Below, piece after piece: positions 1 to 12,564 of a stretch of DNA of 64,000 nt. Position 1 is the first letter of the stretch. The number at the start of each line of letters is the position of its first letter. Under the pieces are notes generated by a model, which saw nothing but the letters and a program-made list of their open reading frames with translations, had not been told where the DNA came from and did no database searches. Both the position numbers and the translations under genes were made by a program. The stretch lies in assembly GCA_030549495.1 (NCBI GenBank), contig JAUIRK010000897.1, positions 580,001-644,000 on the forward strand, written 5' to 3'. This stretch comes from Nectonema munidae. Its lineage: Eukaryota; Nematomorpha; Nectonematoida; Nectonematidae.

Positions 1-206
<206 letters not shown>

Positions 207-440
207 CCTCCACACAATCAGTGCTGTATCCATTTGGACGTGGGCAACCATGGAGTGGCAGAGTTTTCTAGTTTACCATGGTGTCTTGGAGATATTACAT
301 GGTGAGGTCTCCAGTTCTCTTCCACGCCGTAATTATAAGCCACGGACCTAGACTTTGTCTAATTTGACTAACAGAAGTAACTAGGCTTATTTGAAGGCGG
401 CCTTACTCGCCTTGTCACGACATCGTCCTGAACTTGGAGC
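207..440 (-). mobile_element. Probable 3' end of a LINE, tail in the CAT repeat
   Basis: This block is clearly richer in GC than its surroundings. Its minus strand runs into the (ATG)n tract through GTGGAGGTGATGATG, the layout expected where a non-LTR retrotransposon ends in a simple-repeat tail. No intact reading frame remains, but the minus strand shows short open pieces just before the tail. The call rests on composition and tail structure only. An ordinary genic fragment beside a microsatellite is the alternative. Confidence 0.35.
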
Positions 441-1873
441 ATTTTAACTTCTATAAAGGAGTCAGCCAAGTCGTTATGTCTTCGCTGTTTGTTCGGGACT
501 GCTTATTCATCAAGCTATGCTTGTTTATTTCGCAGCTAAACACCATATCTGATGGCCGTTCCACTATTGTACCTATATACGTACAAATTCCTATGATTTC
601 AGAATTAATCATATTTTATTTTTGAGATTTTTGATTTTGGGATAAATTTTTTGGCTAAGAGATAACTGTGGAACAATTGCCATTATTAAGATTAATTAGA
701 ACTAGATACTTATACCCAGTAACCAATAAGATTTCCTTTTGATTTTATATATCTACTTTCTACATCTGATTTGACGTTATCGAACATAATTATTAATTCT
801 TGAAGTCTAAATGTTTCTTTGAGTTCCTCGTTTACTGGTCTAAATTCAAAGTGTGCACGTATTTTTTCTTAAATATATATGTAACCCAGTTTTAATTATA
901 ATTCAAGGGTCCAAAAATTTAAATATATATTTCAGTCCATTTACATAACTACACATATACCCAGAACAAGAGGTAAATTAGCATTTTGATGTCTTATTTT
1001 TGACAAATATCGAGAATCAATTATATGATACATTTTAATACCATACTTTCTTTATTCAAAAGTATCCAAATGTTTACTGAACATGTTCACATTAATCATA
1101 TAAAATGTTCAACAAATATGACATATCAGAAGGATTCCTATGCCTAAAACAAAATTATTATCAATATAAAATGATGTCTGCAATATATCAAACAAACGAA
1201 CTTTGAGTAAAAGCATTCTTCTATAATTGGAGCCAATTGTGTGTCATATATGGACCATTTAAACGAATAAATCTCATTTTGAACTTTATATGATTCTTTC
1301 TAATAACAGTCTCCAAAAAAAGAGCACTCTTACTACGATAGAGGTCATTCAATGGAATAAATTGATCTTAAAATCAGATCCAATATAAAAATAAAATGTA
1401 GCCAATGAGTTTCTCTGCACTAACGGTTGTCAATTCTAGCCCGATTTAAAAAAAACTAGAGAACATTACCTTTTCGTTAATGATAAAACATGATTTCAAA
1501 AGCTTTTACCCGCAAAAATGTTGTCCAAAAACCTACTTGTGAAAAATTATTACAAACGTTATTAAAAATTTTACTTATATTTCTGCGCATTCAGATTTTT
1601 CAATCTTTTTTTCTATGATAAGTTATTCACACACAAAAACAGATGGGTTAAGCAGATTCCAGTTGAGATTTTATGATAAAAAGACAGAATTCGCATATGT
1701 AAATGGCAAAACATATCCTACTGAAAATTTTGAAATGAATGGATTATTTATCAATCGAAGACTCTCAAAATTTTTTGAATAGCATGTATATTTGACTCAT
1801 TATTTGACTCATCTCACGAACTGTTCCTCCAATCACTCACTCAAAAAGTGTGTTTTTGTATATCTTTATATAT
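441..1873. other. AT-rich sequence, nothing recognised
   Basis: No coding signal, RNA gene or clear repeat structure was recognised on either strand. Confidence 0.5.
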
Positions 1874-1996
1874 GGGGAGTGAGTAAGGTTGGTTGGATAC
1901 TGGGTTTCGATAATTTAATGTCTTGGGTTCGATCCCGCATCAAGCCCGCAATTGTGCCTTCTCGATGAAAACACCCTACGGTACCTTTACCTTTAT
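1874..1996 (+). mobile_element. tRNA-derived SINE, copy a
   Basis: The copy starts with a GTGAGTAAGGTTGGTTGGATAC block that sits where a tRNA A box would, and contains GGGTTCGATCCC at 1925-1936, a near-perfect polymerase III B box. It continues through TGTGCCTTCTCGATGAAAACACCC and ends in GGTACCTTTACCTTTA. The same order recurs at four other places in the window, which is what identifies it as a dispersed family rather than a tRNA gene. Confidence 0.8.
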
Positions 1997-3083
1997 ATAA
2001 CTTTTGTTTTTTTTCGTTTTATATCTCACTAAAATTAATGTAATTTATATCTAGTTTATAATTCACATTCTATATTTCTACTGATAACTTACATTAAATA
2101 AACAAACGCTCTCGGTTCAAATATATTTCGGGTAATGAACTGTCTTGTCGAAGGAATTAAGTTCGCAAAGCCAGGTTCCAGTTTACTTCTAGAAATTTAT
2201 TCTATAAGACATTCTAAATTCCTCAGTGATATTTGAATTATATTTCATTTATAGAATTTGGATTCCTCAATTCCTATCTCAATGATTTTTGGTGTAAAAT
2301 AAATTTTGAAAATATTTTTATGTTGTTTATAGATGGCGTTAAGTAATATTTACGTTATTTATAGATGTTATTTTTTTCAAAAAATTTTACGTTTTTATTC
2401 AAACATAAGCAGCTCTTTATTATTTAAGATATAAACTTATTTAATTGTTTTGGATCTAAAAATGTTATAAATAAGCGAAAATTATTAAAATGGCATCTAT
2501 AGAGGCCCATACAACCATTCGAGGTAGTAAAAATTGCGGCCTAGCGCGGGTAACTTCTGGGCTGCTATAAATTTATCAAAAATTTTTAAAAAGCACACCC
2601 ACCCCCGCATCTTGACCCAATTTTTTTCAGGCCACTCTTTGCTTTTGGTATCGTCCCTTGTAGCTAGTTATATAAATTCAGTCATGACAGAAAATCTTAT
2701 TACTGTAAAAATATCCTTTTTACAAATATTAATTGTAAAATTTTTGGCCGTTCAATTGTCCACTCGGCAGATGTCTACACTCGTATCAGGCACATAAGGA
2801 TAGTGAAACATAGGTTGATTAATTGACTCTTCATATCTTAGATTAATTTCAAAAAAGAAACTATAGATACACTACTTCTATTATTGTCAGTGTTGTCAAT
2901 TTAGAGAAAAAGTTGGCATATTTAGCTATTTTTATGTTTTCTCGACTTTATTTTGCTTTTAGTGCACCAATTTTTAAGCGCTTTTTGTTTTTAGATTTAC
3001 TAAACAATATAGGAAACCCCGTTTACGTTTTCTAATCATGAAAAAGATTACTTTTTAATTTTAGATTAGTTTTCGACATTTAT
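1997..3083. other. AT-rich sequence, nothing recognised
   Basis: A short open stretch near 2534-2797 lacks any family resemblance and is judged chance. No other structure was seen. Confidence 0.45.
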
Positions 3084-3220
3084 GGAGGTGTGAGTAAGAT
3101 TGGTTACATACTTAGTTTCGTTACCACAAAGTCTTGGTTTCGATACGGGATCAAGTCTCTTTGCTCATTCTTCAACACTAGCGTTGAGATAGGGCCTTGT
3201 GATAAAAACATTTAACTGAG
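3084..3220 (+). mobile_element. tRNA-derived SINE, copy b (older, diverged)
   Basis: It aligns by eye with the other copies from GTGTGAGTAAGATTGGTTACATAC through a decayed B box (GGTTTCGATACGGGATCAAG) to a degraded AAAACATTT tail block. It is more diverged than copies a and c, so probably an older insertion. Confidence 0.6.
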
Positions 3221-4640
3221 GATGTTTTAACAAAAGTAACATATGGATATTAAAATTTTGGATCAAAGTTCATCAATTTCAACATGATGTTATTAACGTA
3301 CTATGTGACTGGGGTTAAATGGGGCTCTACCCCCTCCCCCCCCCCCCCCCCCCTTCAAAAGTTACAAGTAGGTGTGTAACTTGTAAAAGTTTTATTTGCA
3401 AAAACCATTCATTTTTAATATGTTTTACATGTCGTGATAACCTGTAATGTTTAGCCATCCATCTCTTTTTATTTATTTCAAATTTACTTTTTTATATTCA
3501 TTTGATGTCAGACTTTTTTGTTCTGTTTATGTTCCCATTGACAATTATAACATAACAGACAATTATAACTTATAAAGTGTAGAGAGAGTAAACAAAATTT
3601 AGATAAGATGAGAGCTAACTAAATTTAGCAAACTTAGCAGATAATACTGATCATCACGCTTTCTATGAATGCCTATGTGTCGGCCTAATGCAAAATTCCA
3701 ATTCCGCTGAGTGAAATAAATAGCCTCCCTTTAGATATTACAACTGCCTTGTTGAGTGTCTGAGCTCAGTTGTTTTTTTTATATAATAATAAATATATTG
3801 AATACTATATTTTCAAGAATATTCTAAAAAATGAATGATGGGTTTCAGATGATACAATTTCATTAAATTTTTGATTTACTTTGAGAAATGTTTTCAATGA
3901 CACATTTAAAATTCTTCTCCATAAGATTCGATAGCAATCTAAGTCTTCTATCATTTGTAGCGTTGGACGTCAAACAAGTCGCGCTCCACTCATATGTTCC
4001 GCCTCCATCCATTTCCCGTATTTTAGAGCGCAATCATATGAAATATCTCATCATACAAGACAAGCTTTAACATTTTGGTCTATCAAAATTTTAATATAAG
4101 CTGCTATTTACAGTTTTATGGATTGATCTGAGCCGCAAAATGAGTGTCACTGTGTTCATCGCCTAGATAACTTTTTTTATAGGATTATACATCCACCTTT
4201 TAATTCCTTTCTTTAATTTCTCTTTCCGATTCTAGTTTCAAAACATCATTGAAAACAAGGTTAAGGTGTGCCCGGTCAAAAAATTGTAAAAATTATGTCG
4301 TTACACAACTTAGACAGGACTGTTCATAAAAATTGTGCAAATACGGAATTTTTGAAACAATGAGAAAATTATGAAGTTTAGGAAATTTACTCTGTCCTTC
4401 CTACTATGATCATATTATTTTACATTTTCTCTACAAATGGATTGATAAATATTTTATTTTTACTTAAAACATTTTTATTTGAATTAATAAATCTACATCT
4501 TCTAGTTAAGTTTTGAAGACTTAATATAAATATTAAAACTCTTAAATTCAATAAAAAATTTTCTTACATTTTAGCGATATTTTCATTCAAAAGTAGAATT
4601 GTTGCCCACTTCTTCGCTATGACTTCTTAAACTGTCCCTT
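3221..4640. other. AT-rich sequence with a C homopolymer
   Basis: A run of C (about 3332-3354, interrupted once by T) stands out. Similar G or C runs elsewhere in the window sit at the ends of terminal-repeat elements, so this may mark another such end. No gene was recognised. Confidence 0.45.
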
Positions 4641-4649
4641 ATTTACAAA

Positions 4650-5040
4650 CATTAGGAAGTGTGGAGTGGGAATCCGATTGCTTTGAAAGCGATTCTATGC
4701 ATGCGCCTGTCCTTTTTATCGCAATGTCCCGTTTATTGTAAGCATTGTTATTTGCATCATTGTGTCAGCATGACATCATCCACACCACCACGACAATCGT
4801 TCTCAGAGATGACCCCTCATCTTCCACATCAGCGACATTGTCGTTCTTTTCATTGCCATTGCCAGGAGGATTACCTTCCTTGATCCCCCTCCCTTCCTTA
4901 CCAATACCACGACACAGTAGACACACGTCTCTTCATGCCATTCGATTGGTAGCACCATTCTCGTATGCTTAACTTCACACAATTCAAGGTCTGTCTCCCT
5001 TCTAGGACTTCCTTCTTCTTTTCGATCTTCGAACACTCTT
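4650..5040. promoter_or_regulatory. GC-richer island with promoter-like motifs
   Basis: This block is much richer in GC than its flanks. It contains TGCATGCGCCT (about 4696), which resembles an NRF1 site, TGACATCA (about 4770), which resembles a CRE/AP-1 site, and ATTGGT (about 4945), a CCAAT box on the minus strand. Overlapping short open frames on both strands are low-complexity and lack family resemblance. A promoter or 5' exon of an unplaced gene is the simplest reading, but motif matches alone are weak evidence. Confidence 0.3.
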
Positions 5041-5467
5041 TTTTCCTTGAATTCCTTCTGATTTTACTTCCCTTTCCAATTTATAAAGATTTCTTCTATT
5101 GATTTTGATCAGTGTAAGAATTAATTAACATTTATGCAAATAACTATATTTCATTATATACTATTTTTAGTTCTGTTTCGTCCTTTTGTAATTCTATTCT
5201 GTCTTTTTGCCATAATAGAATTGTAAAAAGCACGAAAATTACTATTGTTATACCCATTAGACCGGCATCAGCACCGTTTCCTGCTTTATCGGCTCATGAT
5301 TATTCAATCGCTATCGGTATCCGCAATTTTTTATTACTCGCCGATTTCTTGAGCCCAACAGGTAGAGTAAAATGACTCTCTCATTTTATTCAAAGATGTC
5401 AGTAAATTTTGAATATGGCTGAGAAGAGCGTATTTTTTGCTTCCTTTTTGTTGCAAAAACAACAGCA

Positions 5468-5770
5468 CCAGTGGGGGATCCAGAAATCTTTTGTGGGGGG
5501 GGGGGGGGGGGGATACTAATATTATCAAAATATTTTACACATTTTATTAGGGAAGAAATTTGAAAACGTATGTAAAATAAATGATTAAAATTATATTACA
5601 AAGTCTTTTCTTATTTCTTTTTGCTTTGAAAATCGATCAATGACTTCATCAATTTTGATTTCTATTTTAGAGTGGACTCCAACCTTAATTTTTCTTGAAT
5701 AGATTGCTGGTGGGGGGGGGGGGGGTATGCATCCCCCTATCCCCCCTTTAAATTTAGAAGGAGGCACTGG
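5468..5770. mobile_element. 303-bp non-autonomous element with G-run terminal repeats
   Basis: The left end reads CCAGTGGGGGATCCAGAAAT and runs into a long G tract. The right end read on the minus strand begins CCAGTGCCTCC, then has TCTAAATTTAAAGGGGGG. The two ends are imperfect inverted repeats of about 35 bases. A second G run followed by a C-rich stretch lies inside near 5711-5750. There is no coding capacity and no convincing target-site duplication, so the transposon superfamily is unknown. Confidence 0.55.
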
Positions 5771-5792
5771 AGAGAAGCTTATGTAATAACAT

Positions 5793-5938
5793 CAGGGGTG
5801 TGAGTAAGGTTGGTTAGATACAAGGCTTCGATAACTCAAGGTCTTGGGTTCGATCCCGCATCAAGCGTACTTTCCTCATACTTCGATACAAACGGCGCAA
5901 GTGTGTATTCTCAATGAAAACACCCCACAGTACCATTA
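5793..5938 (+). mobile_element. tRNA-derived SINE, copy c
   Basis: This is the best preserved copy. It has GTGTGAGTAAGGTTGGTTAGATAC, an intact B box within CTTGGGTTCGATCCCGCATC, and the tail block TCTCAATGAAAACACCCCAC. It retains an internal segment (TACTTTCCTCATACTTCGATA) that copy a lacks, so the family has length variants. It inserted 23 bases beyond the end of the preceding 303-bp element. Confidence 0.8.
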
Positions 5939-7080
5939 ATTTGATAGTACCAAATTTTAAGTGTTTTTAATTTCTTCATGGAATAAACTTCTCTTCATTC
6001 TCATTTTTCAAAATGTTTTCATTTTTTGTATTGATAAGTATGTGAAATCTGGGCCTAAGTGGCCTTCTTTGGTCGTGCGAGGGTGAAAACTAGAGGATAC
6101 TTGAGTGAATAACTAGAGGAAACTCTGAAAAGTTTTACTCAAGACGCGAGTAAAACTTGAGGTAATCTCATATTTTTACATAATAATAAAAAATTTTACT
6201 TGACTTAAAATTCTTTTTAATTTAAAATGATATTTAAATCACTCTCGCAAGAGAATGATTGGCGAGTGGTGTGTAGGCCGTATGTCATTTTTTAAATACA
6301 TTTTTTATCAAGGCTCATTTTGTAGTGAGCAAACTATTTAGATGTGAATAATCCTAAATTTATACGCTAACCCCTCTGAAATACGACTTCCTCTCAAATA
6401 CGCCTATTTAAACGTGGCTGGATGATTGGTTGTATTTGAAACTGTTTACTGTATATAGTGGCGTTTGTTGTATGAGCGAATGCTGATTATTATTATTCAT
6501 TAGTTTTTGGCAAAATAATTTTTTGTTTGTATAGATGAATTTTTGAAGAGGCGAAGACAAAAATCAATATATGTTTCAATAAAGGGAATGACTGTTTGAG
6601 GAAAAAGAATATTGACAAATTTATAACACAGATGTTTTATTTATGCGGTTGAAGTTTTCGTCTTTCAAAAACGATAAACCATCGTGCTGAGATATTGAAA
6701 GATAAAGGGAACTCTCAAATACGAAGCTCTAAGCCTATCAAGTGTGTTCTCATTCACGCAAGCTTATTTGTCGCAGATGTGTGTGGGAAGCGTTGACTAT
6801 AACTCAAAGGGGCCAATGGGGCGATTGTCTCTCTCTCTCTCTTTCATTACCAATTTTCCAGGATATCAGGGTGTAGTTCAATCAGAATTAGTTTCATTTT
6901 GTGAAAGAACATTTGCATTTCAGATTCGCAACATACTATGTGTGAATGTTTCTTGCGCATAACGAGTAATACTTGAAAGTAATACGCTGATTTTGGGTAT
7001 AGAAAATTTAGAGATCATTTATTTAAAAAAATCTTATAAAATTTCTATAAACGTATATAATAATAATAATAAGTTATATG
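5939..7080. other. No gene recognised; one perfect hairpin
   Basis: An 11-base perfect inverted repeat (AAGTTTTACTC / GAGTAAAACTT) with a 7-base loop lies at 6130-6158. The motif CTCTCAAATACG occurs twice (about 6392 and 6712). An open stretch at 6744-6962 has no family resemblance. Confidence 0.4.
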
Positions 7081-7118
7081 TTTAATTGAAGAAGAGCTAG
7101 CTGTGTATTACAATGAAT

Positions 7119-7502
7119 TTATTTGATTCTATAAACCCTATAATCGCAAATAAGTGCTTTGCTCACTGCTGATTGACACCAAAAGACTTGATGACATTCG
7201 TCTGGCCCAGCTCCTGGAGTGGATTTGTCCTCTTCTAAAAAACATAAGACACTATCATTTACTAGTTAATGAAACACTATCACAAAATTAGAAAGAGCTT
7301 TTCTATGGCTTATGATAAGAAATTTCAGATGATTCAGAAGAGAGTGACAAACCTCGTCCCAAGTGCACAAATCTCTCATTGTCTACAACACTCTCAGCAG
7401 AAATTGTCTTGATGCTGTTTTTGCAGAAGTGAAGCCGGGAACCATCTGAAGAAACAGTATAGAAGTAAGCCAAAATAAGGTTACCTGGCGTAGAAGCAAT
7501 GC
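7119..7502 (-). CDS. 3' exons of an unidentified multi-exon gene
   Basis: Three exons are predicted on the minus strand: an 18-base microexon (7502-7485), a 93-base exon (7445-7353) and a terminal exon (7234-7119, TAA at 7119-7121). Each lies between AG and GT sites (for example TTTGTAG before the microexon, CTTCAG before the second exon). All junctions are phase 1, so the frame is kept throughout. The peptide includes IASTPDGSRLHFCKNSIKTI, then ERFVHLGR, then CHQVFWCQSA near the end. The spacing of an ISxC-like block and a CHxFxC-like block loosely recalls phosphotyrosine-binding (PTB) domains, but I do not recognise the gene. A further upstream exon near 7620-7650 is possible (TTTTCAG acceptor, phase-1 donor). 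The stop lies within an AATAAA-containing stretch. Confidence 0.5.
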
Positions 7503-10500
7503 CTACAAAGATAAATAACTTGCTTTGTTTTTTGAAATAAATTTATTTTATATGATGAGAATAATAAAGACATAACTTGATAACACTTTTTTCCTAAGTT
7601 TTCATATCCTTCTAACTGGGAGACCACTTTTCTCTATCTTTAGGTCTGAAAATATGTAATGGATTGAATTAGAGAGTACAAAATACTTAATTCATTCTAT
7701 TGTCTGCTTTAATTTCGTGTTTAATTGCCAGCGTTTGTCATAAAAGAGTATTTATATCATTACTTAACATTTTGCATACTTGCATAATGATGCGCCAACC
7801 GAATCAATTCGAGCAAACAATGAGGAATTAGGCAAAGCAATTTTTCAAACTAATTGCATAAAATAAATCTTAATTGGCGGCTAATCTTGGAATAAATTCA
7901 TCATTTGCTTCAGACTCAAAATATGTTTATACTACTCATCTTGGAGAATGTGTATCTTTATTTCTAGATGCGGCTGACTTTGTGAAATGGTACTGCTTCA
8001 ACTTTTTACATTTGTCCTATCTTCTTAATTAAAATATGTATGCTACTTTATCATAGCTGTCAGTCAATACCTGACAATCATGATGGACATGCCGATTGCT
8101 GTACTTTTATTGGTCGATCATTGGTGGGTTTCACACATTTTTAGACAAAATTTAAAACAAATAGTAATTAAAAATTTTTAACTATGTATCAATTTTTTTC
8201 ATTGCAAAAGTCTTTTTAAGATAAACAGAGGGGGTAAATAGCTTTAAATTTTGAAAATATTATCCAAATATGAATAATGGTATGGAATTGGAAGGAATTT
8301 CACTCACTATTTTTATATTTGCAATATGTGACGTGCTTAACCGGTTATCGACCACAGTTGACATATGTCGACTTTACAAAAATGTGAATCGTCCGCGTTT
8401 ATTAATGCTTTTTAATTCAAATCTTCTTCTGATTATTCTGGTCGTTACCGGGTTAAGCAAACATTTACACTGTTTCATTATGTAAAAATTGCTTTAGTTC
8501 TTGTTGGAAGATTGAAAAAACAAGCTGACTTAGTTTTATTTGATACAGCTTTCAGCTGCCAATAACAAGTTATAATTTTTTAGAATTACACAATCTAGAG
8601 TACCAATATGATATGATATTTTTTCTTCGAATTTGATCAGCTTAATAAGTGGATCCTTTTCAAAAATGAATGGGATAAAAAGCAGTTGAGAAAGAAAATT
8701 TCAAAAGATGGCATGTATGAGATTGTCTTCACTCAAGTGATAATAAAATTATGTACAAAGTCCAAACGATGCTACCAAATCAAACAGAAAAAATATAAAA
8801 TTTCGTTTCAATGTATACGTGTAAATCGTTTTGTTGGAAAAATTAGCATTCCAAAATTTGGGTGAATAATTATTTTTTCTTTAAAGCGAAATTCTATATT
8901 CTTAGTCACCTACCTACCTTGCTTCAATTACGTTATTAATTTAAATCCGCATTTGCTTTTAAAGATCTCGATCATTGCATATCTAAATGAAGAAGTCGAT
9001 CACGAAGTAAAACCTTTGAAAGCCTGTGACATATGGTTCTAGCTATTACTAAATTCTTAGGTAGGATATCAAGATCAACTTTTTTGAATGACATCGTCTT
9101 CTGACAGTTGTTTTTAAACCCTCACACTGAAATACATAAATCTCAAAAACCAGCAACATAGCCCTCATTTCTTCCTCATCCATTCTTTACTATTTCAGAA
9201 CTTAGACAGTCGTGCACCTAACTGGTGGGTATTTCGCTATAGAACCCACAAACCGCTGCTTAAGCTGAGTTAGCTACATCACCAATAAAGTGTCCAGTTT
9301 TTACAATTGTTATAATTTTTTCACCTCGATGGGCATATCTGCCAGAAATATTGTTTCTAAATATTTCATTTTATTTGGTTCACTTTTCGTGGATGAAATA
9401 GATTTCCTTCCTACTAATACTTATCATGTAAATCGTTCATATTTGCATAAATAATGACTACTAAATTAGTGAACGCTATTCTTCAAATTTTCACTAATAA
9501 ATTACACGCTTTCTCAACGCTTAAGTCTAACTAATTAAATTAGTAAAAAAAAATTAGCTACACATACCAGCTTAATTAGTAAGGGCTCTTTTCTAAAAAT
9601 CCACTATTGAAATGCTAAGCTTTCCAGTTTGAATGTGAAAGATACCAGCAAAATTATCAATAAATAGTATTGACTTTTGACAATTAAATTATATTAAATA
9701 ACTAAGTATTCCTAAATAAACTTTATTGATAAAAAAAACTAGTTAAGATAGCTAGAAAAACTTAGTAACCTTAATCGTCCTTATGGACTTACTACCGCTA
9801 AAGCGTTACTATTTTTAATCGCCAAAATTTCCCCAAAATTTTTATAAGAAAGCGGCAATTTATAGTTTTTTGTGTTATCACAACATTTGAATCTGAAAAA
9901 AATTGAAAGCATCTATTTGAAAGTTATATGAATTACATCTACAAATAGAGGTATATTAAAATTTATGTTTTTTATGCTCACACTTGGGTTTGAATTGAAA
10001 ACAAGTTGCCATCATGTTTTTATTGTTACGATAAAATAAAGACTACACAAAAACTCAATTGTCATGGGTGTGCATAATGTGTTTGTTATTGACTTACACT
10101 CTCTAACATTGAAATGCTCCATCTGTGAAAATAGCATAATTGATAGGCGTAACTAATAAAGTTAACAAAGTCATCGTTGGCTAATCCAAAAAACGAGTTT
10201 ACCAATCCAACTATACTAAGTCATACTGATTTTCCCTTTCACTGATAACAAGATTCATCCGCAATAATTCATCAAAAGCAGGAAAAAACTTTTCATACGA
10301 TTTTCATTTAAATTTGATGACATAATTGAATTGTTGATAAGTCATTAATTTCTCAACTAATTTTTTTAATATAAAGCTTCATATTCCGTTAAATGTAGAG
10401 ACTAACTGATTAATGTTAATTTTGTTTTTTTCTAAATTTATTTATTTAAATAAATTTTATTAACATCTAAAGTCAATTTTTAGTCAAAAATGATCGATTT

Positions 10501-11068
10501 CATTATAATTGTAAACAAATTTCCAGATTCAACAAATAGTCGGTTATAAATTAAAACAAAAATAAATGAAAAATGATCAATAACTTATGCTACACATCTA
10601 TTGGAAGAATGCTTAATTTTAGTTTCAAAAGTTTATATACAGTATTTGAAAACTAAAATAGCGTGTTTCTTTTGGGACGTACAGTACTCATAAATCAAGC
10701 CAATCAGAGCCGCCTTCCATATTTTTATATCTTGATTAAAAAAATTTTATGATTGAATTTTTCCTACATGTATATATGTTGCACCCGTTTGTGAAATTGG
10801 TCATTTTACGAAGAGGACATACATAGTTTATAAGCTATAGTTTAATAGTTATCTCGTTAATTGGAACTCTAATTGAAATGTTGAATAAGTTAGTTCCTCA
10901 GTAAGTTAATTTTTTTCCTCTAATATTTTAATGGGTAGGGGAGGGAAGGAGATGACCAGTAAATACCAAGGCAGTTTTTTTAAATAAAACAAAGTGAATA
11001 ATTTGTTTCCGTTAAATTTCCTATTAAATTTCTTCATAAACCATTTTTACTTTAAGTATTTTAAAAAA
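7503..11068. other. Long AT-rich stretch; possible upstream exons not resolved
   Basis: This should hold the 5' part of the gene ending at 7119, but no exon could be placed with confidence. On the minus strand near 9190-9150 an ATG begins MDEEEMRAMLL beside a GT, which is only suggestive. Near 10930-10965 a block AGGGGAGGGAAGGAGATGAC resembles the terminal motif of the foldback element at 38.7 kb. Confidence 0.35.
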
Positions 11069-11201
11069 TGAAAGGAATATTGAAGTTTGAAGCTTTTTGG
11101 ATCTTTTTAATTTTTAATTACCTTCCTGTCAAATCAGTACTTCGACTGCCCAATCCTGAAAATAGCATATCACGTGTTCAAAATTGGAAGAATTTACAGG
11201 T
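11069..11201 (+). CDS. First exon of a putative secreted protein
   Basis: ATG at 11069 opens a 44-residue frame that ends at CAG followed by GTAAAG, a good donor, in phase 0. The peptide starts with a basic residue (MKGILKFEAF), has a hydrophobic core (WIFLIFNYL), and a plausible signal-peptidase site after PVKS. The mature part then begins VLRLPNPENSISRVQNWKNL. The combination of start codon, signal peptide and donor supports a real 5' exon, but no downstream exon was found and no family is recognised. Confidence 0.45.
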
Positions 11202-12560
11202 AAAGAACGATGCATCTTTTTTTTTTATCTTGAATGACATTACTTAAAATTAAAAATGATCAGAAGTCGCATTAAGTTTTCGAAATTGGGAAAAGTGTTG
11301 CGAAATTCATATAAACGAGTGACCGCAATCTATAATATTAAAATACCCCTCTATTATTATATTTCTTTTTTGCATTAATTTTTTTGAAATCCTCTGATCC
11401 CAATACTAAGATAGCGATTATTTTTCTTTGAAAATTTATATTTGTTCATTTGTTTTGGGGTTTTTCACTGTTTTAGTCATAGTAAAATTACAATAACAAG
11501 CTCCCTTTATTTTAAGCATATTTTTCTTGGATATAAGGTCTTAAATCACTCAGCTTTAGATTTTAAATGCCCTCTTGTTCAACGAGAAATAAATGAAGTG
11601 TAACATTGTGAGTCTCAATGTTCAATCGCTCTAGAGTAAGCTTGGCGAGCTTAAAATATTTTTTGGCTTTTTCATTTCTAAATGCAATAAGAACATTCAT
11701 ATCATCTGTCTTCAGGAAACCGGGGTAGTTAATTTTGATATCGATGATTATGATTATCTCAGATATTTTAGTAGTCTGACTCAGCATAGTGGTTTGGGAT
11801 TTTAAGTTTTTGAATTATTAACAAATTAAAACTAAATTCATGAATAACGGCAATTTTTGAACCATTTTCTTTGGAAATAATGAATACTGATGGAAAAAAA
11901 TTATTTGGAAGAATATATATGTGTATATGGGATGGAGTTTTGCAATATCAAAATATTGACTTGCGGTCCATGAAGCAATTTGAGTGTTTTCCAGAAATTC
12001 TTTTTAACCAAATTACAAATTTGTTTTCTTCACTTATTAAAAAACTCAATTAAAGAGGCAACAAAGATTAGTTACAAATTAAAGTAAAGATGTTTGGATT
12101 ACTTCTCAAATATATGAGTTGATAAAAAGAAAATATCTTTTACTTACAATGTTAAAATGAAATAGAAGTTACTCTTTTGTTTTATCGAGTAATTACATCA
12201 GACTGCACACTTATGAAGAACAAAATTATTTATTAACAAAAAATTAAATTTCAATGATTTTCTTCTGTTACTAGAAATTCAAAAGATACTTGATCACAAA
12301 TCAATTCATTCATCAAACCATCAAGTAAAAAATTGATAAAATTGAGGTCGATCGTGATAAAGTCTTGATCGAACACAAGTTGAATGATTCTTTTACTCAG
12401 TCATCACGTTCACATAATGAGGATTGCAAATTTGAAGTACTCAATGATAAGTGTTCTAGTTTTTCTTTCAATTATGTTAAAGCATTCGACATTTTGAGAG
12501 CAGTATAAGAGTGCACATAAAGGAATCTACTGACGCCTACGGAATTATATACGGAATTTT
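11202..12560. other. AT-rich sequence, no gene placed
   Basis: Later exons of the secreted-protein candidate might lie here. An open frame at 11871-12053 (plus) and one at 11563-11787 (minus) were inspected, but neither has both splice signals and family resemblance. Confidence 0.4.
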
Positions 12561-12564
12561 ATAC

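Noticed and set aside
1925-1936. GGGTTCGATCCC as part of a tRNA gene
   Set aside because: No acceptor stem or anticodon arm folds around it, and the whole block recurs four times as a SINE.
4803-5036. Open frames on both strands in the GC-richer island
   Set aside because: Low-complexity products without domains or paired splice sites. The island is better described by its regulatory-like motifs.
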